Source of the DNA: Fastidiosipila sp963510375 | GTDB lineage: Bacteria > Bacillota > Clostridia > Saccharofermentanales > Fastidiosipilaceae | Direction: 5' to 3' | DNA length: 64,000 nt | Assembly (NCBI GenBank): GCA_963510375.1 | Contig: CAUPES010000007.1 | Location: 29,791 to 93,790, forward strand | Shown here: piece after piece, positions 18,121 to 27,297 of the stretch | Layout: the number at the start of each line of letters is the position of its first letter | Numbering within the stretch: the stretch's first letter is position 1 | Notes under the pieces: generated by a model | The model's database searches: none | Told to the model about the DNA's origin: nothing | What the model saw: the letters and a program-made list of their open reading frames with translations, nothing else | Translations under genes and position numbers: made by a program

Positions 18121-18504
18121 ATGTCCTTAAAAACAGCAACTGTAATTCAAGCAATTAAATCTTTGGGTAAAGAAAATATCAAAGTTGCAGTAGCCTTGTA
18201 TGCTCTTGGTTGGTTTGTAGTTGGGGTAGTTAATGTCTATGCCCAAACTATGGTGCAGATGATTGTGCCTACTGAAAAAATAGGCTCTGCCATGGGAGCT
18301 ATGGTTGGTATATCAACCTTTATGGCACCTCTCGGCGCCTTGCTCGGTGGATACTTCGGAGAGTATTTATCAAGTTCAAAAGCAATACTAATAGCAAGTA
18401 TAATTATTCTTTTAGTTGCTATCTACTGGGCTTTAAATAAAAATATTAGAAAACTTCCTGCTGCAAGTAATTTTCACGAGGTGTTTGATGTTGAGGAACA
18501 ATGA
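18121..18504 (+). pseudogene. C-terminal fragment of an MFS transporter
   Basis: 127 residues matching only the last third of a major facilitator: four hydrophobic segments including FVVGVVNVYAQTMVQMIVP, then MGAMVGISTFMAPLGALLGG and a final helix before a short polar tail. Complete transporters of this type are near 400 residues. No good ribosome site precedes the ATG, and the frame is open only back to a TGA at 18058. An IS3-type end follows within 50 bp. I read it as a decayed gene, not a functional small protein. Confidence 0.75.
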
Positions 18505-18548
18505 ATTTGAAATCATATATATTTTGAATAAAAAAGAAATACTATGAT

Positions 18549-18625
18549 GTGACCTCCAAAAGTTAGATCAAAATCTAACAATTGGAGGTCGGTATTTTTA
18601 TGGCAAAATAAGATAGCAATAAATA
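18549..18625 (+). mobile_element. Degenerate IS3-family terminus and start of orfA
   Basis: A 40-bp hairpin (18551-18590) with stems GACCTCCAA and GTTAGAT separated by AA/AA bulges resembles the end of IS3/IS150-group elements, where the terminal repeat folds back just before orfA. An ATG at 18600 opens MAK and then hits TAA, as if the usual MAKY start had mutated. No transposase frame remains. This is pattern-based, without a database match. Confidence 0.45.
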
Positions 18626-18720
18626 ACATTGCGGCAAATTAAAAAAGATTTATTGTGATGTATTTAATATTAAACACATTAATTATTCTCAAGCCATCTT
18701 AATTAACAAAAATTTCAAAA

Positions 18721-19314
18721 TTAAATCTCATTACGATTTCTTCGCCAAAAATAATAAACAAACTCCGCTATCACGACATTCACTCCTGTAGCAAATGCTA
18801 GGGGCAACCACAAACTAACAATCACACCTATTCCTAAAATTGGAATCAGTGGTAAAGTAGCAACAATACTATTCATTAGTATTGCAATTAAAATTCTAAC
18901 TATAACTGCGCCAAAACTATTTCCAATTTTTCTAGCCAAGTACCCATGAAGCATCATTATAATCGCCATAGATACTGCTGTAATTATATGCACAATTGGA
19001 GATAGTGGCATACCTGAAATAAGTGCAGTAAACACGTGTCCAGCTGCACCAACAAAACCACCGTATCCTGATCCTAAAAGAAGCGCTGCCAAAAAACCTG
19101 GTGCTGAGTCCAATGCAATGGTATTACCAAAAAATTTCACATTAGCACCCAACAAGCTCAATGTAAAAAATAAACCAGCTAAGCTTAGGTTTCTAAGTGT
19201 CCTTTTACGGGCATAATGAACATCCTTAACTCTAGCATCTGATAAATTTTCTTTTTGTTTATCATCAATTCTTACACTTTTTTTATCAGAATAATTTTTA
19301 TTATTCAAGTTCAT
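18721..19314 (-). CDS. ECF transporter S component (CblT/QrtT-like)
   Basis: 197 residues, with about 45 hydrophilic residues then five to six membrane segments. The sequence NTIALDSAPGFLAALLLGSGYGG and SGMPLSPIVHIITAVSMA match the S components that bind vitamins or their precursors; the closest pattern I know is the alpha-ribazole carrier CblT, but the ligand is uncertain. S components need the shared EcfAAT module, which is not in this window. The AGAGGGG site is rather far (11 bp) from the ATG at 19314. It is followed downstream by the IS scar. Confidence 0.8.
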   Translation of the reverse strand: MNLNNKNYSDKKSVRIDDKQKENLSDARVKDVHYARKRTLRNLSLAGLFFTLSLLGANVKFFGNTIALDSAPGFLAALLLGSGYGGFVGAAGHVFTALISGMPLSPIVHIITAVSMAIIMMLHGYLARKIGNSFGAVIVRILIAILMNSIVATLPLIPILGIGVIVSLWLPLAFATGVNVVIAEFVYYFWRRNRNEI

Positions 19315-19367
19315 ATTATTTCATTCCCCTCTTATTTCATTACCATCTTAATTCAAGTAATCATATT

Positions 19368-20093
19368 CTAATATCCAATTAATTCAAGTTCCTCAGCAAT
19401 TACATCTTGATCAATTTCTTTGACTTCACCAGAAATTTTGTAATATTTGTCATCGTAGTCATTTATATCTCTATATACTCTACAGGGATTACCAAAAGCA
19501 ACTACATTTGCTGGAATATCTTTAGTTACGACATTGCCCGCTCCAATAACTGTGTTATCACCAATCTTAACACCTGGCATTATTATTACACCTGCTCCTA
19601 ACCAAACATTCTCACCAACATGAACAGGCGCATTGAACTGCATTCCTTGACGTCTCAGCTTGGGAGAAATTGGATACCCTGCAGTGGCTATAACAACATT
19701 AGGTCCAATCATTGTGTAAGATCCAATATATATGTGGGTATCATCGACAAAAGTAACATTTGAGTTCATATAAACATTATCACCTACATGTACATGATAT
19801 CCACCAAAGTTTGCATTTAGAGGAGGTTCAACATATACATTCTCTCCACATTCAGCAAACATTTCATTCAGCAAATCTTCTCTAACTTTCTTGCTGCTAT
19901 TACTGGTAGTATTATATTTATCTAAAATTGCTTGTCGGCTCTCTTGCAGTTCAAAGAACTTTTTACACGCAGGCAGATGAACAATACCATTATGCTGATA
20001 TTCTTGTTTACTCTTAAAAGAATATTCTGATTTTTCTGCCTCGGTCATTTTTGAAAATTTTTCAACTGCTTTTGCCTTATTTTCACTAAACAT
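19368..20093 (-). CDS. Maltose/galactoside O-acetyltransferase family protein with altered active site
   Basis: 241 residues: an N-terminal MAT helical domain (to about 85) and a left-handed beta-helix of hexapeptide repeats. HVGENVWLGAGVIIMPGVKIG and VIGAGNVVTKDIPANVVAFGNP are typical. In LacA and MAT the segment TxGHPxxxxLR holds the catalytic histidine; here it reads TAGYPISPKLR, so Tyr140 (codon TAT, one base from CAT) replaces it. The protein also has a longer C-terminal tail than LacA, by about 20 residues. AAAGGAG precedes the ATG. It may be inactive or work differently. Confidence 0.88.
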   Translation of the reverse strand: MFSENKAKAVEKFSKMTEAEKSEYSFKSKQEYQHNGIVHLPACKKFFELQESRQAILDKYNTTSNSSKKVREDLLNEMFAECGENVYVEPPLNANFGGYHVHVGDNVYMNSNVTFVDDTHIYIGSYTMIGPNVVIATAGYPISPKLRRQGMQFNAPVHVGENVWLGAGVIIMPGVKIGDNTVIGAGNVVTKDIPANVVAFGNPCRVYRDINDYDDKYYKISGEVKEIDQDVIAEELELIGY

Positions 20094-20233
20094 TCTTTGC
20101 TCCTTTTACGGCTTATGTTTTTATTTTACACACAAATACCAAACTATTTACTTGATAATTTTCAATATTATTAATTATTCTGTCGCGATAAATTTATCTT
20201 AGTGATAAACTTTACTTATAAAGGAGACAGCAA

Positions 20234-21172
20234 ATGAATATAAGCAATCCAGAATTTGAAGCAAATGTATTAGAGGCCTTGAACAATTCACGTTCCAAGT
20301 TGAGCTCGGGTAAAGTCGTCGATTATATCCCAGAATTGGCCAAAGCTAATCCAGAACACTTAGGTTTGATAATTAAAACTGTAGATAAACAGGAGTTTTC
20401 CTGTGGCGATACTGATGTAAAATTTACAATTCAAAGTATTTCAAAAGTCGCTGCTCTAATTATTGCGATTGAAGCTTTTTCCTATGATTTTGTTTTCGAT
20501 AGGGTTGGTATGGAAGCATCTTCAGCACCATTTAGAGAATTAAGCATGTTAAGCACAGCGCCACATAAACCTAATAATCCCTTTATTAACGCTGGAGCAA
20601 TACTTGTAGCTTCTATGCTCGAAAGTAAATTTACAATTAAAGAAGTTCTAGAAATAATTGGGAAATATTGTTCAAACCCAAATCTAGAAATAGATATGGA
20701 TGTGTATAAATCAGAGCTAAGCAGCAACTCTCGCAATCGTTCACTAACATGGGAACTCAAGAACCTTAAACTTTTATGTGCTAATCCTAGTAGCTCATTC
20801 AAGTTCTACACACTTCTTTGTGCAATAAACTTGTCACTTGATGACTTGGCTAACTTTGCTACGTTACTAGCTAATTACGGCGTAAACCCTGAAACAGGCG
20901 AGCAAGTTATTTCTGCGGATACCGTCAAAGCAATTCTTCCACTGATGTTTACCTGCGGATTATATAACGGTACTGGCACCTTCGCTGTCAAGGCAGGGAT
21001 AGCTGCTAAGAGTGGTGTTTCTGGTGGAGTAATCTATGTCAAACCTAATGAATTTGGGCTAGCTACTTATGGACCAGCATTAGACCCAAATGGGAATAGT
21101 ATTGGTGGATTGGACTTAGTAGAGCAACTTTCTAAGAAATACAATTGGAATCTGTTTTCTCAAAACAGTTAA
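20234..21172 (+). CDS. glsA: Glutaminase
   Basis: 312 residues, the serine-dependent glutaminase fold related to beta-lactamases. The SxxK pair lies in FTIQSISKVAAL, and NPFINAGAI, KSGVSGGVIYV and the YGPALDPNGNS segment near the C-terminus are conserved. It hydrolyses glutamine to glutamate and ammonia in the cytoplasm, and can support acid resistance. AAAGGAGA precedes the ATG at 20234. It is a single-gene unit closed by a bidirectional terminator. Confidence 0.97.
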   Translation: MNISNPEFEANVLEALNNSRSKLSSGKVVDYIPELAKANPEHLGLIIKTVDKQEFSCGDTDVKFTIQSISKVAALIIAIEAFSYDFVFDRVGMEASSAPFRELSMLSTAPHKPNNPFINAGAILVASMLESKFTIKEVLEIIGKYCSNPNLEIDMDVYKSELSSNSRNRSLTWELKNLKLLCANPSSSFKFYTLLCAINLSLDDLANFATLLANYGVNPETGEQVISADTVKAILPLMFTCGLYNGTGTFAVKAGIAAKSGVSGGVIYVKPNEFGLATYGPALDPNGNSIGGLDLVEQLSKKYNWNLFSQNS

Positions 21173-21204
21173 GTAAGAGAGCTAAACACATTTTTATAGA
21201 TAAA

Positions 21205-21242
21205 AATAATCCCTTTTTCTAAAGCAGAAAAAGGGATTATTT
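21205..21242. terminator. Bidirectional terminator between glsA and the MalY-type gene
   Basis: A 16-bp perfect stem (AATAATCCCTTTTTCT and complement) with a 5-base loop. U-rich tails occur on both strands, and it lies between two convergent genes. Confidence 0.9.
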
Positions 21243-21293
21243 AATTTTCAATAAATCATTTTATAATCATACTTAGATTTTAGGAAGATTTTA

Positions 21294-22490
21294 TTATTCC
21301 ATTATGTAGCTGATTCCTAATTCTTGGTATTCCTTCATGCCTTCAATAAATCTATTAATTCCATCTTCTAGCATTTCTCTTGGACAAGCATAGTTCCAAC
21401 GAATAAATTTGTAACCAGATTGACCATAAATCTCACCAGCTTGAACAAATAGACCTGTTTTATATCTCATGAAATCAGCCATATGTTTACTATCTTGGGC
21501 GTAATTAGATGTATTAATCCAAGCTAGATACGTAGCATTAGCCGGACTAAATACTAAGTCTGGTAAAGCCTCTGTCAATCTAGTTTCTAGAAGTTTTCTG
21601 TTCTCTGCCAAGTATTCATTCAAGGCATCCAACCACTCTTCACCTTCCTTACTGTAACAAGCTTCACTAACTTTTACACCAAAGGAGTTAATCTCCATGG
21701 CTTTATCCTGTTCAAATCTTCTTTCCAATTTAGCTTTTAGATCTTGATTTCTACAGATAACATAAGCAGCTTTCATACCAGCCAAATTGAATGACTTCGT
21801 TACAGAATTAAATACTAATAAATTATCCTGAGCGTCTAAAGCAACATTGCTTGCTGAGAAATGTTCTTCTCCCGGATGGATAAGGTCAGCATGAATTTCA
21901 TCACAGAACATATAAACGTCATGTTTTTTGCAAAGTTTAGCAATTCTCTCTAAATCATCAAGATTGTAGTTCATACCAATTGGGTTTTGTGGATTACAGA
22001 ATAAGAAAATCTTGTTCTCATCTTTTGACAAAACTTCTTCCAATTTCTCCCAATTAATAGTATAAACACCTTCTTTGTAATCTAATGGGCAATCTACTAA
22101 TTCTAAATTATTGTAAAAAATTGAAGTATAAAAATTATTATAAGTTGGAGTAAACATTACCACTCCATCGCCTTCATTTGTCAAAGCACGTAAAGAAGAG
22201 CGTATAGCAGGTATAACACCATCGGTATATATTATTTCCCAAGTTTCTACATTAACATTGTGTTTACGCTTTAACCAATCTTGAACTGATTCATAAAAGC
22301 TTTTTGGAACATAATCATAACCAAAAATTCCGTGCTCGACAATTTTTTGCATAGTTTCAATTACTACTGGAGCTGCCTTGAAGTCCATATCCGCAACCCA
22401 CATTGGCAATTCACCTTCATTAATGTTCCATTTAGAAGCTGTAGTACCTCTTCTATCTACAAGCTCATCAAAATTAAATTTGCTAGACAT
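21294..22490 (-). CDS. MalY/PatB-type aminotransferase (cystathionine beta-lyase-like)
   Basis: 398 residues, fold-type I PLP enzyme. It begins FNFDELVDRRGTTASKWN and has LPMWVADMDF, the MalY/PatB signature; FCNPQNPIGMN, FCDEIHADLI and the PLP lysine in NSVTKSFNLAGMK follow. Members cleave cystathionine or other C-S bonds, and MalY also controls the maltose regulator in E. coli. It follows a LacI-family gene on the same strand after about 170 bp containing stacked hairpins. AGAGG precedes the ATG at 10 bp. Physiological substrate is not resolved. Confidence 0.93.
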   Translation of the reverse strand: MSSKFNFDELVDRRGTTASKWNINEGELPMWVADMDFKAAPVVIETMQKIVEHGIFGYDYVPKSFYESVQDWLKRKHNVNVETWEIIYTDGVIPAIRSSLRALTNEGDGVVMFTPTYNNFYTSIFYNNLELVDCPLDYKEGVYTINWEKLEEVLSKDENKIFLFCNPQNPIGMNYNLDDLERIAKLCKKHDVYMFCDEIHADLIHPGEEHFSASNVALDAQDNLLVFNSVTKSFNLAGMKAAYVICRNQDLKAKLERRFEQDKAMEINSFGVKVSEACYSKEGEEWLDALNEYLAENRKLLETRLTEALPDLVFSPANATYLAWINTSNYAQDSKHMADFMRYKTGLFVQAGEIYGQSGYKFIRWNYACPREMLEDGINRFIEGMKEYQELGISYIME

Positions 22491-22608
22491 TTGCGTTTTT
22501 CCTCTTCCTTTTTATTTTTGCGTTTCTTATTATCTTTTATTAATTCGTTTTTTCTCTAGGTATTCTATCACTTCGGTGTAAGTTATTACAAATGACAATT
22601 AGTTTCTA

Positions 22609-22658
22609 TTCCTCCTTCAATAGGAGCATTTCTCCTATCTATTTCTCCTGTCGATAGG
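22609..22658 (-). other. Stacked AGGAG/CTCCT hairpins between the LacI and MalY-type genes
   Basis: On the minus strand three AGGAG motifs and one CTCCT motif alternate within 50 bp, forming competing short stems. One AGGAG is followed by a seven-codon frame (MLLLKEE then stop). It could be an attenuating leader, a weak LacI terminator or chance. Confidence 0.3.
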
Positions 22659-22659
22659 T

Positions 22660-23622
22660 TTAAACTTTAATGTCCTTAACATCCACAATCTCTGCAGGAA
22701 TATAAATTATGTGATCCACTTCACGTCCCTTTAACTCAAGTAATTTTTCCACTAAAAAACAAGTCTCTTTAACAATTTTATTAAGGTCCAAAAGTAATAC
22801 TTCACTATTAGGGAATAACCTGACCCCACTCTGGCTGTAACACACAACAATCATTTGCTTTGCATCAACAAACTGCTGAACTTCAAGAGCCAATGCTTCT
22901 CCTACAACAATCATTTTATTATTTTTAATATTCTCTTTGCCAAAGAAGCGTTTTAAACTATTCTCATTGGTATTAACCAGGATATTATCTTGTGAAATAA
23001 ACTTACTAGCCAATTCATAAACTCTATCGTTTACATAATCCTCTATACAGAGATATTTTGCTTTTTGGCTAAGAGCTTCGAACAAGTGTAGAAAGTCAAA
23101 GTTTACTTCATGGAACAAAATATTAAAAAGAGGGGTTTCTATACTGGCAACCGGAACAAAAAATTCTTGAGTTAGCGCTTGTGCATCTTCCAGTGTCAGT
23201 TCATAAATAAGGATTAAGTCAAAATCATGTTTTTCTTTAAGCGCCTGATCTACATTTTCGTAAAGAATTTCAACCAGTTCATAGCCGCTCTTTTTCAGGC
23301 CGGCTGAGAGAAGGTTAAAGAGTTCAAAGTAAATTGATTTTTTTGACCAAGAGGTATGTTCATCAATGTCTACGATTAATCCGACTGTACCTTTCTCATG
23401 CTTTACATCTCGATATCGCTTAAGCGCAAGACTTCTAGCGGATTTATCAGTAACATAATTCAACTCTTCAGCAGCTTCAAAAACTTTCAACCTAGTTTCA
23501 TGACTAATTTTCTTTTTATCTGAATAGTTTAAAACATAAGAAACCGTTGCAGTCGAAACATTAGCTCTCTCAGCAACGTCTTTCATTGTAGCTTGACGAC
23601 TTTGTTCTTTATCAATATTCAT
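22660..23622 (-). CDS. LacI-family transcriptional regulator
   Basis: 320 residues. The headpiece is clear: ATMKDVAERANVSTATVSYVLN with the hinge region ending near SARSLALKR. The sensor half (from about residue 78) is divergent from the usual periplasmic-binding-protein fold and poor in the standard ligand motifs, so the effector is unknown. GAGGTG precedes the ATG. It is divergent from the hemolysin III gene and followed by the MalY-type gene; either could be a target. Confidence 0.88.
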   Translation of the reverse strand: MNIDKEQSRQATMKDVAERANVSTATVSYVLNYSDKKKISHETRLKVFEAAEELNYVTDKSARSLALKRYRDVKHEKGTVGLIVDIDEHTSWSKKSIYFELFNLLSAGLKKSGYELVEILYENVDQALKEKHDFDLILIYELTLEDAQALTQEFFVPVASIETPLFNILFHEVNFDFLHLFEALSQKAKYLCIEDYVNDRVYELASKFISQDNILVNTNENSLKRFFGKENIKNNKMIVVGEALALEVQQFVDAKQMIVVCYSQSGVRLFPNSEVLLLDLNKIVKETCFLVEKLLELKGREVDHIIYIPAEIVDVKDIKV

Positions 23623-23742
23623 TGCACACCTCAGTCCGATAATAAATTTAATTATAGATTACTTTTGCTTCCATGTTTTACAAACTTTAATTCATTAAGT
23701 GCTACAATTGTCTTATCTTTAATTAATAGATCGGAGTAAGCA

Positions 23743-24420
23743 ATGCCAAATAACGATACAAAAACCTACACCCGTCACAGAGATACTCATTTTTATCGCA
23801 TCTTGAATGAGGTTCTAAACTCTGTTACTCATGGATTTGGATTCGGGGCCGCTGTAACTGCAACTGTATTCCTAATAATTAAAGGTGTTGCTCATGGAAG
23901 TGCCTTGGAAGTAACTGCTTATACAATCTACGGTGTTAGCATGTGTTTAATGTTTTTATTCTCAACTTTATATCACAGTTTGAAATTTACCAAAGCAGAA
24001 AAAGTTCTTCATGTCCTCGACCATAGCGGAATTTTCTTCTTAATTGCAGGAACTTATACTCCTTACACATTAATTAGCATTGATGGTGCCCTCGGAATCA
24101 CAATTTTTGTCATTGAATGGGTTTTAGCGATCACAGGTATTTTAGGTAAAATTTTCCATTGGAAATTTGTAATGAAATACTCTACTTGGATTTATGTAGC
24201 AATGGGTTGGGTTGCGCTCTTTGCGCTTAAGCCTATATTTGAGACCATGGGTCTCGGTGGTGTTCTTTGGCTATTTGGCGGCGGCTTAATCTATACATTA
24301 GGAATTATTTTTTATGGCTTAGGCAAAAGGCGAAATATTCCATACGCACATGTAGTCTGGCACATATTTGTCTTCCTCGCCGCTGTTGCCATGTTTATTT
24401 CTATTTATGTGTATGTGTAA
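23743..24420 (+). CDS. Hemolysin III family membrane protein (PAQR fold)
   Basis: 225 residues with seven membrane segments. The family marks are NSVTHGFGFG near the N-terminus, LYHSLKF, HVLDHSGIFFLIAGTYTPY and the final VVWHIFVFLAA, supplying the conserved His, Asp and Ser of the PAQR metal site. Bacterial members are inner-membrane proteins of unclear role linked to membrane lipid balance; true haemolysis is doubtful. GGAG precedes the ATG. Confidence 0.93.
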   Translation: MPNNDTKTYTRHRDTHFYRILNEVLNSVTHGFGFGAAVTATVFLIIKGVAHGSALEVTAYTIYGVSMCLMFLFSTLYHSLKFTKAEKVLHVLDHSGIFFLIAGTYTPYTLISIDGALGITIFVIEWVLAITGILGKIFHWKFVMKYSTWIYVAMGWVALFALKPIFETMGLGGVLWLFGGGLIYTLGIIFYGLGKRRNIPYAHVVWHIFVFLAAVAMFISIYVYV

Positions 24421-24571
24421 AAATTCATCTCTGTCGAGTTGTAAAATTAATCTCTCATAAAAACTTTAACTTTCTGCAATGTAGGAGTACACTTGATTAT
24501 GCACGTATTTCTCCAGGCATATAACTGTCATGGTTTAAATACTCAACTGTAAATATTGAGAGGCAAGGTTT

Positions 24572-25855
24572 ATGACGAAAGAAAATTTTTCAAAACAATT
24601 GAAATATCTTAGAACCGTTTTTATTTTAGTTTTAACAGGAATAGCTACTGGTATTGTGATAGGTCTTTTCAAAGAAGCAATACATTTTCTATCCAAACAC
24701 GTTATGGAGCTATTAAAAACCTCTTCAGGTAACATTCTTTATTCAGTCCTTATCGTACTAGCTTTCATATTGCTTGGTACATTCATATACTTTTTAACAA
24801 AAAAGGATCCAAATATTAATGGTTCGGGTATTCCCGTCGTCTACGGTATGATCGATGATAAAATAGAGGTCAGTTCCCTTAAAACTCTTATTAATAAATT
24901 CATCGCTAGTACACTTACAATAGGTTCTGGACTAACTTTAGGTAGGGAAGGCCCTTCTGTTCAAATAGCTGGACTTATTGGTGATATTTCTCATAAATTT
25001 AGCCAATCAAAAGAAAACAAAAGATACTTTATCGGTTCATCCGCTGGCGCCGGAATTGCAGTAGCTTTTAATGCTCCCATAGCTGGATTGCTTTTTACGA
25101 TCGAAGAAATTTTCAAAAAAACTAATAGAAAAGTTTTTGTATTCTCAACTTTAACTGTATTCTCTGCCGTTGTTACTGCTGATCTTTGTTTTGGTAATAG
25201 ACCTGCACTTATAGATATTCCGAATTTTGAAGTAATTGATATATCCATGCTTGGACTTATAGTCATTCTTGGTATTTTTGCTGGTCTTTCAGGAGTATTG
25301 TTTAATTATGTTGTTATCTCTTCCAAAAAAGTTTTTGCCAAGATAAAAATTCATCCATACATTAAGTATCTCATCCCTTTTGTACTTACCGCTGTTGTCT
25401 TGTTGCTCGATATTGAACTCTTTTCTTCAAGTGAGCCTTTTATATTTTTACCATTAACTGGAAATAAGAAATTGACAGAACTTATTATTATATATATTCT
25501 GAAAATTCTGCTCTTATCATGCGCTTTCGGCGTAGGTGTACCTGGCGGAAGTCTTGTTCCACTGCTAGTTATAGGATCTCTTCTGGGAAACATAGTTGCC
25601 ACAAGCTTTGTAATGTTAGGCTTACTTGATGCTTCATATATCTTAGCTTTTACAATGCTAGCTATGTGTGGACACTTCTCAGCTATTGTCAGAACACCGA
25701 TTACAGCAATTATATTAATCCTCGAAATGACTGGAGGGGCATTTAATTACTTATTAGGTCTTGCTGTAGTAAGTCTTGTAGCATACAGCGTTGCTGAGGT
25801 TTGCAAATCTAAACCTTTCTATGACAAGCTTTATGAGCTTCTATTGAAAAAATAA
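24572..25855 (+). CDS. ClC-family chloride channel/transporter
   Basis: 427 residues with the ClC selectivity motifs in order: GSGIP (about 87), GREGPSVQ with the gating glutamate (about 129), and VGVPGGSLVP in place of the usual GxFxP. NAPIAGLLFTIEE is also typical. The gating Glu indicates a chloride/proton exchanger is possible. It lacks the C-terminal CBS domains. GAGAGG with AAGG precedes the ATG. It may be involved in acid resistance; glutaminase lies 3 kb away, but I see no operon link. Confidence 0.93.
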   Translation: MTKENFSKQLKYLRTVFILVLTGIATGIVIGLFKEAIHFLSKHVMELLKTSSGNILYSVLIVLAFILLGTFIYFLTKKDPNINGSGIPVVYGMIDDKIEVSSLKTLINKFIASTLTIGSGLTLGREGPSVQIAGLIGDISHKFSQSKENKRYFIGSSAGAGIAVAFNAPIAGLLFTIEEIFKKTNRKVFVFSTLTVFSAVVTADLCFGNRPALIDIPNFEVIDISMLGLIVILGIFAGLSGVLFNYVVISSKKVFAKIKIHPYIKYLIPFVLTAVVLLLDIELFSSSEPFIFLPLTGNKKLTELIIIYILKILLLSCAFGVGVPGGSLVPLLVIGSLLGNIVATSFVMLGLLDASYILAFTMLAMCGHFSAIVRTPITAIILILEMTGGAFNYLLGLAVVSLVAYSVAEVCKSKPFYDKLYELLLKK

Positions 25856-25898
25856 TTTCTATACTCAGAAATATGTTTTTGTATTTTGAACAAATAAG

Positions 25899-25933
25899 AA
25901 GGTGTGCAAGATAATCACTATCTTACACACCTT
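25899..25933. terminator. Bidirectional terminator between the ClC and fucosidase genes
   Basis: Stem AAGGTGTG-x-AAGATA with one mismatch and a 5-base loop, followed by AAATTTT on the plus strand. It lies between convergent genes. Confidence 0.82.
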
Positions 25934-25989
25934 AAATTTTCTAAACGGCAAAGCGGCTTTAACACCACAACCTAAGTTCCTTAATTTTT

Positions 25990-27297
25990 CTATTCTTCAA
26001 CTTCAATTGCAATTACACTATCAATCTTGTCTAACTCATCTGTATATAAATATTCAATGAACACATGTTGATCGTAGCCATTAGCTGCATTCCAAGGTTT
26101 GTTATTGTGCAATTCCAATCCATCACGTACTCTTCTAATTTTTTTGATCTTCTTATCAAAATTCTGAATAATTACTGGACCAATTGGTTCTTCAAAAACG
26201 TGAGCATAAATTGTATTGCCTTTTTGCGTGAAACGTCCCCATTCAGGTTTAGCAAGCTCTGCTGCAGCACAACCGTAAATACTATCAGAGTTACAGTACA
26301 TCCACTCTCCCATTTCTTTTAGAATCTGTTTTTGCTCTTTCTGAATTTCTCCTTTTGCATTAGGTCCTACATTAAGGAGTAGGTTTCCATTCTTGCTTAC
26401 ACACTCCACTAATTTACGTATCAGCTGTGCTGAAGTCTTGAAATTTCTATCCCAGGCATTATATCCCCAGCTATTATTAATAGTTAAACAAGCTTCCCAA
26501 GGGACAACTCTACCTGAATCTGTAGTCATACCTGCTGGTGGAATAATCATCTCTGGATTGGCAAAATCACCTGAGAAAATACTAGGCTCATCGCTCAATA
26601 TTGAACCATGAGTTTCTCCGCTACCTTCTAATCTACCATTTACAATAATATCTGGTTGTTTAGAACGGATCATGTCAAGCAGCTCCTTACCCCTCCAAGC
26701 TTCACCAAATTTATCTCCATAAGAAAAGTCGAACCAGAGTAAATCAATTTTGCCATAATTACTCATTAGCTCCTCTACTTGACCGTGTAAATAATCTAAG
26801 TAGCGTGGGAAGTTACCTTCGTTCTCATTTAGACCTTCCATATTTCTTTCTGGATGCCATTGATCACCTTTTACAGGATAATCTGGGTGATGCCAGTCAA
26901 GTAATGAATAATAGAAGCCTATCTTTAGGCCCTCAGCTCTAAACGCATCTACAAACTCACGAATTATGTCTCTTCCAAAAGGAGTATTAGTTGATTTATA
27001 ATCTGTCAATTTACTATCAAAAAGGCAGAAACCATCATGATGCTTGGTTGTAATAACTGCATATTTCATGCCAGCTTCTTTAGCCATTCTTGCCCATTCT
27101 TTAGCATCAAAGTGATATGGATTCCATTCGTCTGCGTACTTCTCATACTCAGTTCTTGGGACAGCTCCATAATGCATATACCACTCACCTCTTGCTGGGA
27201 TTGCATATAGTCCCCAATGGATAAAAAGTCCAAACCTATCCTTCATAAATTCTCGAGTACGTTCATCTCTTATTCTCATGTATTCTTGATAATCCAT
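25990..27297 (-). CDS. Alpha-L-fucosidase, GH29
   Basis: 435 residues from the ATG at 27297, which has GGAGG just upstream; a frame 13 codons longer has no site. FGLFIHWGLYAIPARGEWY, ITTKHHDGFCLFDS and the nucleophile Asp190 in LLWFD are diagnostic, and NGNLLLNVGPNAKG closes the barrel. It removes alpha-linked fucose from glycans. No signal peptide, so it likely acts on imported fucosyl-oligosaccharides. With the sialidase, GH123-like and GH42 genes it supports use of host mucin or milk glycans. It is monocistronic; the upstream region has TGTGATAAT as a candidate extended -10 box. Confidence 0.95.
   Translation of the reverse strand: MDYQEYMRIRDERTREFMKDRFGLFIHWGLYAIPARGEWYMHYGAVPRTEYEKYADEWNPYHFDAKEWARMAKEAGMKYAVITTKHHDGFCLFDSKLTDYKSTNTPFGRDIIREFVDAFRAEGLKIGFYYSLLDWHHPDYPVKGDQWHPERNMEGLNENEGNFPRYLDYLHGQVEELMSNYGKIDLLWFDFSYGDKFGEAWRGKELLDMIRSKQPDIIVNGRLEGSGETHGSILSDEPSIFSGDFANPEMIIPPAGMTTDSGRVVPWEACLTINNSWGYNAWDRNFKTSAQLIRKLVECVSKNGNLLLNVGPNAKGEIQKEQKQILKEMGEWMYCNSDSIYGCAAAELAKPEWGRFTQKGNTIYAHVFEEPIGPVIIQNFDKKIKKIRRVRDGLELHNNKPWNAANGYDQHVFIEYLYTDELDKIDSVIAIEVEE

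Noticed and set aside
18121..18504. A functional small four-helix transporter
   Set aside because: It matches only the end of MFS proteins, lacks a ribosome site and lies beside an IS-like scar.
18721..19367. A cobalamin riboswitch before the ECF S component
   Set aside because: Only about 50 bp separate it from the upstream gene, too short for a B12 riboswitch, and no conserved box was seen.
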